Positions 16,442 through 24,767 of a stretch of 64,000 nt of DNA are shown here, piece after piece (within the stretch, counting starts at the first letter, position 1; every line of letters begins with the position of its first letter). The position numbers were made by a program, and so were the translations under genes. The notes beneath the pieces are model-generated. The model was not told the origin of the DNA and ran no database searches. It was given only the letters and a program-made list of their open reading frames with translations. This stretch comes from CAYYYP01 sp964475985 (GTDB taxonomy: Bacteria; Bdellovibrionota; UBA1018; CAYHWW01). The stretch covers positions 13,550 to 77,549 of the forward strand of contig CAYYYP010000012.1 in the NCBI GenBank assembly GCA_964475985.1, given 5' to 3'.

Positions 16442-17765
16442 AGGGTTTTCTAAAACCGTTGTCATTTCTTTTGCCTTAGGTTTGTTTCTTCCCCTTACGG
16501 CCCTCACGGTGCCGGGGCAACCAGGCGTCACGGAATGCCGCACCGACACAGTGGTCACCGGACTGGAAGCGGTCATCGCCGAGCTAGAAGCAAGGGAACA
16601 AACGGGGTCCCACCGGTTAGCGGAATTAGTTCCACCGCTACCGCATCTGATAACTCAAGCGCCAGGGGCTCCGCCGGTCGCGCCCGAAATTGTGGATAGG
16701 GAATCCAGAACTTCCTTCCAATTTCTTCCGGTGCAACATTTCGAACCGGTCTCCATTTTACTGCCACCCCATCAAACTCAAACTCCTGAGGTTACGATAC
16801 CGGTGTCGGCTTTAAGCCAAACGGTACCCCCACATGTCGTAAGCATTTATCAAGCTGGCGCACTGCCGACGGAAAGTGAATATCAAGCAAGTTTGGCTAC
16901 ACCTGAGTTTAGAAATCCAGAGCGGGTTGTAGCCTATGATTTCACGAACGATCCGATAGTTAGAGCGCGTCCCACGAGTCTGACTCGACGCACCCTAGAG
17001 CGCATTCGAAATGCTCTGCCCGGGCGAAGGGCAATGACAAACAACCTCGAAATTCACCTACCCCCCACGTCGCTCGGGATCGATGGGATTGACTTTCGGC
17101 ATGCTTCAACGCTGGACCGCCTCAAGGATGCGGTTCCTCTCCTGCAAATTACGCGCTTTTTGGCCCGAGGCGGTCAATCGGAGGTTTATCTTGGAAACCT
17201 CCCAAGTCTTGGTCAAAGAGTTTATAAAGTTTTAATGCCCATCGGTGCAAGTTGTCCAACTACTGCGAGCTGTGTGAAGGGGCTTTTGCGGGCCATAACG
17301 CTAATGCCTTTACTTCAGAGTGTGGCTAACGCCGCCCGCTTTGAAGGGCAAAGATTCGTAGAGGTAGTTCCACTTGACTACACTCCAGAGATGTTGCGGC
17401 AAGGTGTTGTATCCCAAGCCTTTAGCCAAGGACCAACGGTAGAATCCGTTGCGAATCTAATCCGAACATGGCGCAACACTCCTGCGTCTTTTGGTAAGAA
17501 TGCTATAGCAAGACAGTTGCAAGAATATGGAATCACGGACATTGCAAATTTTGAGAGACGTATGCAAACCTTAGGACAAATGTATGGTGACCTGCACGGG
17601 CCAACCTTGAGGATTTCGCATCAAAACGGTATTCCTACTTTGGGCACTTATCTTTATATCCCAGATGGACGAAGAGTGATTCCCGAGGTTGGGATGGACT
17701 TCAATCGCGGCCAAAACATTATTTGGAACGTTGAGCGAAGAATGTTCCAAATCATCGACTGGTAG
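16422..17765 (+). CDS. Exported protein with an APH/protein-kinase-like fold
   Basis: About 447 residues from ATG 16422, which gives a signal peptide (KTVVISFALGLFLPLTALTV). The frame is open to 16308, but that start would lie deep within the STAS gene. A Pro-rich region of about 190 residues follows. The C-terminal half has hallmarks of the kinase fold: a Gly-rich loop and strand (LARGGQSEVYLG) followed by VYKVL with a candidate ATP-binding Lys, then VGMDFNRGQNIIW, which lines up with the catalytic HxDxxxxN loop of the APH/choline-kinase group, and a terminal IIDW that matches the metal-binding Asp. The protein stops directly after that motif, so no C-lobe tail exists. An exported kinase is unusual because the periplasm has little ATP. 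The assignment rests on motif reading alone. Confidence 0.6.
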   Translation: MSSRWIKGFSKTVVISFALGLFLPLTALTVPGQPGVTECRTDTVVTGLEAVIAELEAREQTGSHRLAELVPPLPHLITQAPGAPPVAPEIVDRESRTSFQFLPVQHFEPVSILLPPHQTQTPEVTIPVSALSQTVPPHVVSIYQAGALPTESEYQASLATPEFRNPERVVAYDFTNDPIVRARPTSLTRRTLERIRNALPGRRAMTNNLEIHLPPTSLGIDGIDFRHASTLDRLKDAVPLLQITRFLARGGQSEVYLGNLPSLGQRVYKVLMPIGASCPTTASCVKGLLRAITLMPLLQSVANAARFEGQRFVEVVPLDYTPEMLRQGVVSQAFSQGPTVESVANLIRTWRNTPASFGKNAIARQLQEYGITDIANFERRMQTLGQMYGDLHGPTLRISHQNGIPTLGTYLYIPDGRRVIPEVGMDFNRGQNIIWNVERRMFQIIDW

Positions 17766-17820
17766 TTGATCCTCTACTGCTCGTCCTCTTCTGAACCTAC
17801 GAATGCCCTGAAACCTCGCC

Positions 17821-18336
17821 TTAAATTTCATCCAGCGGAAAGTGGGTAATTTGAACTTTCTCCAAATCTTTTAGCCCAAAAGTCGAAGGATCAGAACTTT
17901 CTCCTAAGTGGTGCACTCCCCGCACAAATAAAACCTCAATGCGTTTTTCAAAAACTGACTTAGGAAATTTAGACTTAGCTTTTTCGTAAAAATCCTTAGA
18001 GCCTAAAAAGCGTTCAAAGGTGAGGCGTAGCTTTTTGCGCTTTTCGTAACCGATGCTACTTTCTAAATAAGGCGCCAAGTCTGACATTCCGGAGCGCACT
18101 TCGACCAAAACCAGGGAATTTTCCGTACGAAACTTGATGCCACCAAGTCTGCGGTGATGTGAAGGCGCGATGCAAAAGATATCCCCTTCTCCGCGCTCCC
18201 ATCTAAAATTTTTAGCGATCACTTCATAGTTTTTGAAGGATAGATATTTAGCGGCGATTTCTTCAGACAGCTGACCTAATTTTTTTCGCGGATCTTTTCT
18301 TTTTTCCATGGAATAGGATTTGAGCAAGGATTGCAC
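17821..18336 (-). CDS. YraN/UPF0102-family protein
   Basis: A 171-residue protein with the restriction-endonuclease-like core of YraN: LGQLSEEIAAKYLSFKNYEVIAKN, then GEGDIF and LVLVEVRSG, where the Asp and the ExR/K pair resemble the nuclease active site. The region between (HHRRLGGIKFRTEN) is an insertion, and the C-terminal part is longer than the usual 120 residues. In many genomes yraN follows rnhB, as it does here. The start is uncertain: GTG at 18336 or ATG at 18309. Cellular function of the family is not settled. Confidence 0.85.
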   Translation of the reverse strand: MQSLLKSYSMEKRKDPRKKLGQLSEEIAAKYLSFKNYEVIAKNFRWERGEGDIFCIAPSHHRRLGGIKFRTENSLVLVEVRSGMSDLAPYLESSIGYEKRKKLRLTFERFLGSKDFYEKAKSKFPKSVFEKRIEVLFVRGVHHLGESSDPSTFGLKDLEKVQITHFPLDEI

Positions 18337-18360
18337 CAGCTCTATAGTTGCCCGATTTAC

Positions 18361-19116
18361 TTATTCTAGGCCTGACTTCAAATCCATTGTGAAGCTGCGG
18401 CGATGCCAAGGACTAAGGCCAAATTTTCGCAAACCCTCCCGGTGCAGTTTCGTGGGGTAACCGCGATTTTGATTCCATCCGTAATGGGCGAAATCTTTGT
18501 GGAGTTCTTCCATCCACTCATCGCGAAACACCTTAGCCACGATGCTGGCCGCGGCGATGGAAAAACTTCGGGAATCGCCCTTGATGAGGGTTTCAACTTT
18601 GGAAATGCCCACCTTTTCCGCAAATCCTTCGGGCGCACCGTAGCGCGGGGAAAGTGGATTGAGGTGGCCATCAACAAGAAGTGTTGAGACAAGGCCCGAA
18701 AACGGCCATAGCGCTTCCCGCATGGCATCAAAGCAGGCCCAAAGAATATTTCGTTCATCGATGTGCTCCGGCATGGCCCAGGCAATTTGCACAGCGCATT
18801 TCTCTAAAATCCTTAGCGACAGCTCTTTACGTTTTTCCGGTAATAAAAGTTTTGAATCGTTCACTTCTGAAAACCATAGTTTTTTTCGCTGCCGGGAATT
18901 TTGGCACTTTTGCCAGGCCTCAAACTCTTCTAGGCAGAAAGCCACGGCCGCCACCACCACTGGACCCGCGAGACAACCCCGCCCTACTTCATCCATACCT
19001 ACAATCGGTAAAAAAGGAGTGGAAGGGCCTTCGGGAGTGTAAAAATGCGAAGAGCCCAAAGCCTCTTTTTTTGCGAGGAATTTGAGCTCTTCTGTGAAAC
19101 TAGGTTTTCGTTTCAA
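18361..19116 (-). CDS. rnhB: Ribonuclease HII
   Basis: Cuts the RNA strand of RNA-DNA hybrids and removes single ribonucleotides from DNA. The signature GMDEVGRGCLAGPVVVAAVAF carries the first acidic pair, NDSKLL follows, and the third acidic site is in LLVDGHL. The 251 residues include about 40 extra at the N-terminus before the domain and a small insertion after the first helix. It lies 17 bases downstream of rplS in the conserved rpsP-trmD-rplS-rnhB order. Confidence 0.96.
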   Translation of the reverse strand: MKRKPSFTEELKFLAKKEALGSSHFYTPEGPSTPFLPIVGMDEVGRGCLAGPVVVAAVAFCLEEFEAWQKCQNSRQRKKLWFSEVNDSKLLLPEKRKELSLRILEKCAVQIAWAMPEHIDERNILWACFDAMREALWPFSGLVSTLLVDGHLNPLSPRYGAPEGFAEKVGISKVETLIKGDSRSFSIAAASIVAKVFRDEWMEELHKDFAHYGWNQNRGYPTKLHREGLRKFGLSPWHRRSFTMDLKSGLE

Positions 19117-19133
19117 GACTACTTAACGTTTGA

Positions 19134-19496
19134 TCAACGAGTATCGGTTTGGATGGCCGCAGCTTTTCCTTGAAGACCACGGATGTAATAGATCTTTGCG
19201 CGTCTGACTCGGCCAATCATGGTTCTTTCAATCTTCGCCAAGGAGGGTGATGCGAATGGGAACACACGCTCAACGCCTACTCCGTGGGCTAACTTTCTAA
19301 TCACGAAGGATTTACGGGATCCGGTATTTTGAATCGCGATTACCGTGCCTTCAAAAATCTGAATACGTTCTTTTTCGCCTTCTTTGATGCGAACATGAAC
19401 ACGAAGGGAATCACCTGGGCCGAAGTCAGGGAAGTTCTTCTTCAACTCAACATATTCTTGTTCTACTAGTGCAAGTTTACCTGTGGCCTGGCTCAT
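19134..19496 (-). CDS. rplS: 50S ribosomal protein L19
   Basis: A 120-residue L19 with the family blocks FGPGDSLRVHVRIKEG, RIQIFEGTVIAIQN and RKLAHGVGVERVFPFASP. The start is ATG with AAGGAGT upstream. It lies after the trmD fusion, separated by the large inverted repeat at 19571-19685, so its expression could be uncoupled from trmD by that structure. Confidence 0.98.
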   Translation of the reverse strand: MSQATGKLALVEQEYVELKKNFPDFGPGDSLRVHVRIKEGEKERIQIFEGTVIAIQNTGSRKSFVIRKLAHGVGVERVFPFASPSLAKIERTMIGRVRRAKIYYIRGLQGKAAAIQTDTR

Positions 19497-19570
19497 TTAA
19501 GGACTCCTTAGAAATTGTTGCCTTCTTATGCCATGAATTTGATGGGGTTTCAAAGGATTATCTAGACTCG

Positions 19571-19685
19571 TGGGGCGGTGTAAAAATAAAACCTGCAAAA
19601 GGGACGGCATCGTGCCTTCTTCACGCTGGATCGCCGTCCCTGGCTGCGTGAGACCCTTTTGCAGGTTTTATTGTTACACCGCCCC
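19571..19685. repeat. Long inverted repeat with nested stems at the 3' end of trmD
   Basis: Two 33-base arms, 19571-19603 and 19653-19685, are reverse complements with one mismatch. Inside are a second pair, GGGACGGC (19601-19608) with GCCGTCCC (19633-19640), and a third, TCACGC (19621-19626) with GCGTGA (19646-19651). The second and third pairs interlock, so a pseudoknot-like fold is possible. The trmD stop codon is at 19621-19623, within the loop, so the last 21 or so residues of the TrmD fusion are encoded by one arm. It may be a MITE-like insertion or a structured RNA between trmD and rplS. No second copy was seen in this window. Confidence 0.8.
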
Positions 19686-21360
19686 AGACCCAACAAACAT
19701 TCCCGAGGTATAGGGAGGTTCGGTTGCCGAACATGCGGTCTAGGACTACTGCGGCGGCGGCGCGTACCGACAAATGGTTATACGATGTGGGGCCCTTGAG
19801 GGGTTCTAGGATGACATCGATGTTGGGGAAAAATTCTGGCGCGATTCCAAAGCCTGTTCCAAATATGATGAAAAGTGGCGTATTTTCCTGCTTTTTTGAG
19901 GCAAGTCTTGGTGCAAGCGTGGTTAAGCCATTTTTCTGCCAAAGCTTACCGATGTCTTCATAGGCCATGGCTTTACCTAGGGGACGAGCGTCGGGCATGA
20001 CGACTAACGGCTCTGGTCCCGGTTGAGCTTCCTCTGTATCAAGTCTAATCTCGTTATAAGCTTCTTCAAAACTATGAACGAGCCTTACGTGGCTTAGGGC
20101 TTTGAACCTGGCCGGATGATACTGGTTTTGAACCGAATCTTGCCAGTGCTCTAAAATTTGATGAATGACTTTATGTTGTTCCACAGAGGGATGAATGATG
20201 AAAAATCGTTTCACCCCGTAGGTAGTGCAGGACCTTGCGATGTCATGGATGTCGAGATTGGTAACGGCGGTGGTAACTACCCGCTTTTGACGATCCACCA
20301 TGGGATGATGAAGCAAACCTACGTAAACGGCTGGCAATTCGGCAGATTTAGATTTTTGTGGGGCCGGCGGCTTTGGGGCCTGGCCAGGAAAAATTTTAGC
20401 GAGCAAATCTGGCCTTTTGGTTCGCGTGCGCTCAAGACTTTCGTTACGCCGATGGGAGATGATTTTTTCATGATCTCCCGAAAGTAAAACCTCTGGTACC
20501 TCTTGGCCTCGCCACACCCTGGGCCTTGTGTACTGCCCAGAGCGCAAACCACCGGCAACTAAGGTGGGAGTTTCAGGCTCAAAACAATCTTCCTGAACAC
20601 TGCCTTCCTTACCCACTACGCCGGGAATTTGCCGAATCAAACTATCCAATAAAAGTGCCGCAGCGGGTTCTCCGCCGGTGAGGACAAAATCCCCCACGGA
20701 CACTTGAAGGTGAACAAAACTCTTTAAAAACCGCTCATCAAAACCTTCGTAATGGCCGCAAAAGAGAATGAGATCACGGTCACCATTTTGATCGGCGACT
20801 TTGGCATTTGGCGAGGAAGTCAGCGATTCGCTCGCGGGCCCAACCGAAGAATGGGATGCTATAAAACTTGCAAATGCTTTAGATAATCCCGCATTCCAAA
20901 GCGTGCCTTGGGGAGAAAGTGCAATCACGAAGGGCATTAATGGTGGGTAAGCCGGTGTATCATGAGCACCTTCAGTGTCATGCGCACCAGGGGGTAGCGC
21001 TGATAAAGCAGTTTTAAAAAAAGTGGCACTTAGAAACCGGGCAGTTTCAAAACTGCTCATCCCCTGAACTTGCGTTTGAAAATCCTGCACATCTTTCTCA
21101 AGGTTATCGAGAAAATTTTTCGTATTTGAATTTGAAACTGCGTGGATTAATGCCGCTTCACAAACTACTGGCGAAAGCACCATTCCGGCCCCGCCACCAA
21201 AAGGCCTATCATCCGCTGCCTTGTATTTTCCTAGGCCAAACTGCCTAAGATCAATCAGTTCGACTAGATTTTGCGATTCAATCGCACGGCCTAGAAGGGA
21301 TGTTTCTAAGGGGCCCTTAAAGAAATCGGGAAAAAGTGTAACAACCCTAATTTTTCCCAT
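19621..21360 (-). CDS. trmD: TrmD fused to a second SPOUT RNA methyltransferase domain
   Basis: The first part (to about residue 325) is the tRNA (guanine-37-N1)-methyltransferase: RVVTLFPDFFKGPL, DDRPFGGGAGMVLSP, IALSPQGTLW, FCGHYEGFDERF, GDFVLTGGEPAA and YTRPRVWRGQEVPEVLLSGDH. It carries two insertions absent from standard TrmD: about 60 residues after the GGGAGM block and about 30 before FCGHYEG. A Pro/Lys linker leads to a second SPOUT domain (from YVGLLHHPMVDRQ to FGTGFGIAPEFF and SYNHLSVRAAAAVVLDRMFG), which resembles the family (PF09936) usually encoded beside trmD as a separate gene. The tail falls in the inverted repeat. The total is 579 residues, over twice the usual length. rimM, normally upstream, is missing. 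Confidence 0.93.
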   Translation of the reverse strand: MGKIRVVTLFPDFFKGPLETSLLGRAIESQNLVELIDLRQFGLGKYKAADDRPFGGGAGMVLSPVVCEAALIHAVSNSNTKNFLDNLEKDVQDFQTQVQGMSSFETARFLSATFFKTALSALPPGAHDTEGAHDTPAYPPLMPFVIALSPQGTLWNAGLSKAFASFIASHSSVGPASESLTSSPNAKVADQNGDRDLILFCGHYEGFDERFLKSFVHLQVSVGDFVLTGGEPAAALLLDSLIRQIPGVVGKEGSVQEDCFEPETPTLVAGGLRSGQYTRPRVWRGQEVPEVLLSGDHEKIISHRRNESLERTRTKRPDLLAKIFPGQAPKPPAPQKSKSAELPAVYVGLLHHPMVDRQKRVVTTAVTNLDIHDIARSCTTYGVKRFFIIHPSVEQHKVIHQILEHWQDSVQNQYHPARFKALSHVRLVHSFEEAYNEIRLDTEEAQPGPEPLVVMPDARPLGKAMAYEDIGKLWQKNGLTTLAPRLASKKQENTPLFIIFGTGFGIAPEFFPNIDVILEPLKGPTSYNHLSVRAAAAVVLDRMFGNRTSLYLGNVCWVWGGVTIKPAKGSHAARDGDPA

Positions 21361-21371
21361 GAATCATAAAT

Positions 21372-21635
21372 CTATTCTATAATTTCTAGAACGACTCTCT
21401 TATCAAGTTTAGTCGCCGCGCCATTCAAAATAGTTCGAATGGAACGAGCAGTGCGACCTTCTTTTCCGATGATTTTTCCTAAATCATCCTTGGCAACTTT
21501 CAGCTCGTACACCGTGGTCTGCTGGCCACCAACTTCATGAACGGCAACATGTTCAGGATGGTCAACCAAAGCTTTGGCCATGGTTTCCAATAAATTCCTC
21601 AGTTCTGCACTGCCTTGCTGAAGTTCTGTACCCAT
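21372..21635 (-). CDS. KH-domain RNA-binding protein (KhpA-like)
   Basis: An 87-residue single-KH protein; the GxxG loop is GKEG in LGKIIGKEGRTARSIRTILN. The family binds RNA and in several phyla sits between rpsP and rimM/trmD, as here (15 bases after rpsP, 11 before trmD). The N-terminus is slightly longer than usual (GTELQQGSAELRN). Role in the ribosome-related operon is inferred from context. Confidence 0.92.
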   Translation of the reverse strand: MGTELQQGSAELRNLLETMAKALVDHPEHVAVHEVGGQQTTVYELKVAKDDLGKIIGKEGRTARSIRTILNGAATKLDKRVVLEIIE

Positions 21636-21649
21636 ATTGAGGGACCGCC

Positions 21650-21904
21650 TTAAGCTTTAGTCGCAGGAGTGAGTCGCAAAACCCTAGCAACGGTTTCAGA
21701 AAGAAGCGCGCCCTTAGCAACCCAAGTATTGAGTGCTTCGCGATCGATATTCAGCTTTTCTGCATCGGTTTTTGCAACGGGATTATAAGTACCGATTTTT
21801 GCAATATAGTTTCCGTCTCTACGACGAGCTTTATCGGTTACGACAACCGCAAAACGAGCTTTGTTTTTAGCACCTGCACGGGACAAACGAATCATTACAG
21901 CCAT
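21650..21904 (-). CDS. rpsP: 30S ribosomal protein S16
   Basis: An 84-residue S16 with the family sequence IRLSRAGAKNKARFAVVVTDKARRRDGNYI and KIGTYNPV. The start at 21904 gives MAVMIRL; the ATG nine bases later would give the more common MIRL start. It follows ffh by 69 bases, in the frequent ffh-rpsP order. Confidence 0.98.
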   Translation of the reverse strand: MAVMIRLSRAGAKNKARFAVVVTDKARRRDGNYIAKIGTYNPVAKTDAEKLNIDREALNTWVAKGALLSETVARVLRLTPATKA

Positions 21905-21973
21905 GAGTTAAACCTTAATGCCTTTCAAAACCAACGAATTACCAAGAAAGTTCCCTAGAGACTAGACTTTTTT

Positions 21974-23344
21974 TTAAGCGCCTAAACCCTTCATGAGTTT
22001 ACGGATATTCTTTAAAGACCCACCTAAGCCCATTTTTGAAAACTGCCGCATCATTTTCTGAGTTTCCATAAATTGTTTGATGAACCGATTGATTTCCGAA
22101 ACGGGAACCCCGCTCCCTTTGGAAATACGAAGTTTGCGCCCGCCATTTAAGAGGGTGTGGTCAAGCCTTTCCTCCCTCGTCATGGACAAAATCATGGACT
22201 CCATCCGCTTCATTTCACGATTCGGGTCATAACCCTCTGGCATCTGGCGCAAAGCCTGGGAGGCGCCGGGAATCATTTTCATGAGGCCCTCTAAAGGTCC
22301 CAGATTCTGCATTTGTTTCATCTGGGCCAAAAAGTCTTCCAGGGTAAAGCGGCCTTTTCCGATCTTTTCCGCGGATTCCAGCGCCTGCTCTTCCGTAAAA
22401 GTTTCCTGAGCCTTCTCGATGAGGGTCATGACATCACCCATGCCCAAAACTCGGGAAGCCATGCGGTCCGGGTGAAAAGCTTCAAGATCCTGGGGCTTTT
22501 CACCAACGCTCGCAAAATAAATTGGCACTTGGGTTACGGCCCTGGCGGACAGGGCTACTCCGCCCCTGGCGTCACCATCGAGTTTTGATAGAACTAAACC
22601 CGTAAGATTTACTTTTTCGTGGAAGGCTCTTGCGACTTCAAGTCCTTGGGAACCAATCATGGCGTCGATCACTAGGATTTTTTCGGCGGGATTGAGAAAT
22701 CCAGCCACACTTTGCAGCTCCTGCATAAGCTCATCATCCACTTGCGTTCGACCCGCCGTATCTACGATCAGCACATCAAAGTATTCTCGTTTAGCCCACT
22801 CAAGCCCTTGTTTTACAACATTAACGGCGCCTTCTTGAATGGGAGAATCAAACGCGGGCACCTCAACGCGGTTCGCCAAGGTTAAAAGCTGTTGTTTAGC
22901 AGCTGGCCTTGCACAATCCGCCGGCAAAAGCCCCACGGTTTTGTGAAGTTTCTTTTTGATGTAAAGCGCAAGTTTTGCGCAAAATGTAGTTTTTCCTGAG
23001 CCTTGCAAACCTGCAACTAAGACCACCACCGGAGCTAGCCCCGCAAATTCGGGGGCGGCCTGGGGTAAACCATCGGGGGAGCCGCCTAACACCTCAACTA
23101 ATTTTTTGTGGAAGATTTGCACGACTTGCTGCCCAGGGGAGAGCTTCTCAAAAATTTTCTGCCCCAGTGCCTCTTGTTTCACGGACTCGCAAAGATCCCT
23201 CGCCACTTTGAAGTGGACGTCTGCCTCTAAAAGGTGACGCCGGATTTCCTTCATGACTTCATCGATTTGATCTTCACGCAGAATTCCGCCGCCCGTAAGT
23301 TTTCGAAATGTTGCACTCAATTTATCCGTAAGCTGATCAAACAT
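21974..23344 (-). CDS. ffh: Signal recognition particle protein Ffh
   Basis: The SRP54 GTPase that delivers nascent membrane proteins to the translocon. The N domain begins FDQLTDKLSATFRKLTGGG; the G domain has VAGLQGSGKTTFCAKLA (G1), VDTAGRTQVDDELM (G3) and LSKLDGDARGG (G4 and closing loop); the Met-rich M domain ends with SKGSGVPVSEINRFIKQF. The 456 residues fit the family. It is the first gene of the ffh-rpsP-KH-trmD-rplS-rnhB-yraN run. Confidence 0.98.
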   Translation of the reverse strand: MFDQLTDKLSATFRKLTGGGILREDQIDEVMKEIRRHLLEADVHFKVARDLCESVKQEALGQKIFEKLSPGQQVVQIFHKKLVEVLGGSPDGLPQAAPEFAGLAPVVVLVAGLQGSGKTTFCAKLALYIKKKLHKTVGLLPADCARPAAKQQLLTLANRVEVPAFDSPIQEGAVNVVKQGLEWAKREYFDVLIVDTAGRTQVDDELMQELQSVAGFLNPAEKILVIDAMIGSQGLEVARAFHEKVNLTGLVLSKLDGDARGGVALSARAVTQVPIYFASVGEKPQDLEAFHPDRMASRVLGMGDVMTLIEKAQETFTEEQALESAEKIGKGRFTLEDFLAQMKQMQNLGPLEGLMKMIPGASQALRQMPEGYDPNREMKRMESMILSMTREERLDHTLLNGGRKLRISKGSGVPVSEINRFIKQFMETQKMMRQFSKMGLGGSLKNIRKLMKGLGA

Positions 23345-23413
23345 ACCGTTGGCTATACCCCTAGCCCACCGGACCTGTAAAAGAATAAGCGCAACAAAAC
23401 AGTGGTGCTTAAT

Positions 23414-24085
23414 TCAGCGTCCTAAAATGGTGAGGACCGCGCCTAAATCATAGCCAGCTTGGAAATCAAGATCAGTGCCCAGTCTTACGCTTGCCCTTGG
23501 GCCGGCCATGATCCCTAAACTTAGGCCGAAGTCGGCATTGAACCTTTGGGAGACCTCAATGCCAGAAGAAGCTACGACGATGTAATTCGTTTGCTGGGAA
23601 ATCAAGATCGATGAGGCCTGGACTCTGGTCAAAAAATTTAAATCCATACGCAGGTAGCGACTGAGAGGAAACTCAAGCCAGTAAAAAGTAGTGCCCGCAT
23701 TAGGGTCGGATAAAAAACCTAAAACTCTGGACCGTAAATTTGGATGATGGGAAACTGGAACGGCCCCTTCCGCCGATGAAGGCTCAGACGCCCTTGGTTC
23801 ATTTAAGCGCCTAATTTCCCCGGCTAGGCTACTGCCAACGGAGCTTGGTCCTTGGCCACTTTGGTTAGCGGCTTCGGTTACTGGGTCAAGCGCAGGAGTG
23901 ATGCGACGCTGAGAGGGTAAACCACCAAGGGAAGTGCGAAGGCAGGGCTGAGTTACGCGCAAGGCTTCGCTGGGCTGCTCGCCGGTGAAAAGCGGGGCCA
24001 ATAACTCCGATGGGATCTGTGCCATTGCGCAGGGCGCACAAATAAAAACTATGATGATCAGTCTCAACAAAACGTAACTCTCCAC
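23414..24085 (-). CDS. Hypothetical exported protein
   Basis: A 223-residue protein with a clear signal peptide (LLRLIIIVFICAPCAMA, cut before QIPSE). Residues 30-110 are Pro/Ser/Glu-rich and probably disordered. The last 110 residues alternate hydrophobic and polar positions (TTFYWLEFPLSRYLRMDLNF, SLGIMAGPRASVRLGTDLDF), as in a small outer-membrane barrel or a porin-like beta domain, but there is no C-terminal aromatic residue. No family recognised. It stands alone upstream of ffh on the same strand. Confidence 0.65.
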   Translation of the reverse strand: MESYVLLRLIIIVFICAPCAMAQIPSELLAPLFTGEQPSEALRVTQPCLRTSLGGLPSQRRITPALDPVTEAANQSGQGPSSVGSSLAGEIRRLNEPRASEPSSAEGAVPVSHHPNLRSRVLGFLSDPNAGTTFYWLEFPLSRYLRMDLNFLTRVQASSILISQQTNYIVVASSGIEVSQRFNADFGLSLGIMAGPRASVRLGTDLDFQAGYDLGAVLTILGR

Positions 24086-24194
24086 TTCACGCTCCTCGGA
24101 TACAAACGCCCACCGCCCAACGCGGAAAAATTTACCCCTTGCCGATCCCCTGGGAAATGAGGGAAAAATATCCTATGAAAGATCGCGCGCGCCC

Positions 24195-24767
24195 ATGAGT
24201 AAAAACAAACCGACGTCGTTTGAACCGGTCCTGTGGCTAGATTTTTTCTCCCGAAAAACCAAAGCGCAACAAAGCATCATTGATGTCTTGAAACAAAATC
24301 AACTTTTCAAACGACTTACCCCGTTTGAACTTAAAATTATTTCCCGCATGGTGCACGAACGCCGCTACGAGCCGGGCGAAGTGATCTTCAGTCAAAATGA
24401 AAAAGGTTTAGGAATGTATATGATTTCAAGCGGGCGAGTGGAGATTCGCGTGCGCGCAGAAAGCCCGCACTCGGAACTGCGAAACGCATCCACTAACGTT
24501 TCCACTACCTCCGATGGGGAACTCCACGTCATTACCAACCTTACGGAGGGCTCTTTTTTCGGGGAGCTTGCCCTTGTTGACGACGAAAGCCGTAGAACCG
24601 CTACCGCCCTTTGCTTAGAGGCGACTACACTTTTAGGATTTTTTAAACCTGACCTTATGGAGATCCTTGAGCGAAGGCCCGAAATGGGCGTTAAGATCCT
24701 GCTTGAACTTTCGCATGTGCTGGGCGCACGCCTAGCTGAGACGACGCGTATCGCAGGAAGGCTTTGA
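24195..24767 (+). CDS. Cyclic-nucleotide-binding-domain protein without a DNA-binding domain
   Basis: A 190-residue protein with one cNMP-binding barrel: FELKIISRMVHERRYEPGEVIF, GLGMYMISSGRVEI and the phosphate-binding cassette GSFFGELALVDDESRRTAT. The Arg of the cassette is present, so ligand binding is possible. The usual C-terminal helix-turn-helix of Crp is missing; the protein ends with the C-helix. A Ser/Thr-rich insertion (about residues 92-115) lies within the barrel. Its stop overlaps the start of the permease gene, suggesting it regulates or is co-made with that membrane protein. Confidence 0.85.
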   Translation: MSKNKPTSFEPVLWLDFFSRKTKAQQSIIDVLKQNQLFKRLTPFELKIISRMVHERRYEPGEVIFSQNEKGLGMYMISSGRVEIRVRAESPHSELRNASTNVSTTSDGELHVITNLTEGSFFGELALVDDESRRTATALCLEATTLLGFFKPDLMEILERRPEMGVKILLELSHVLGARLAETTRIAGRL

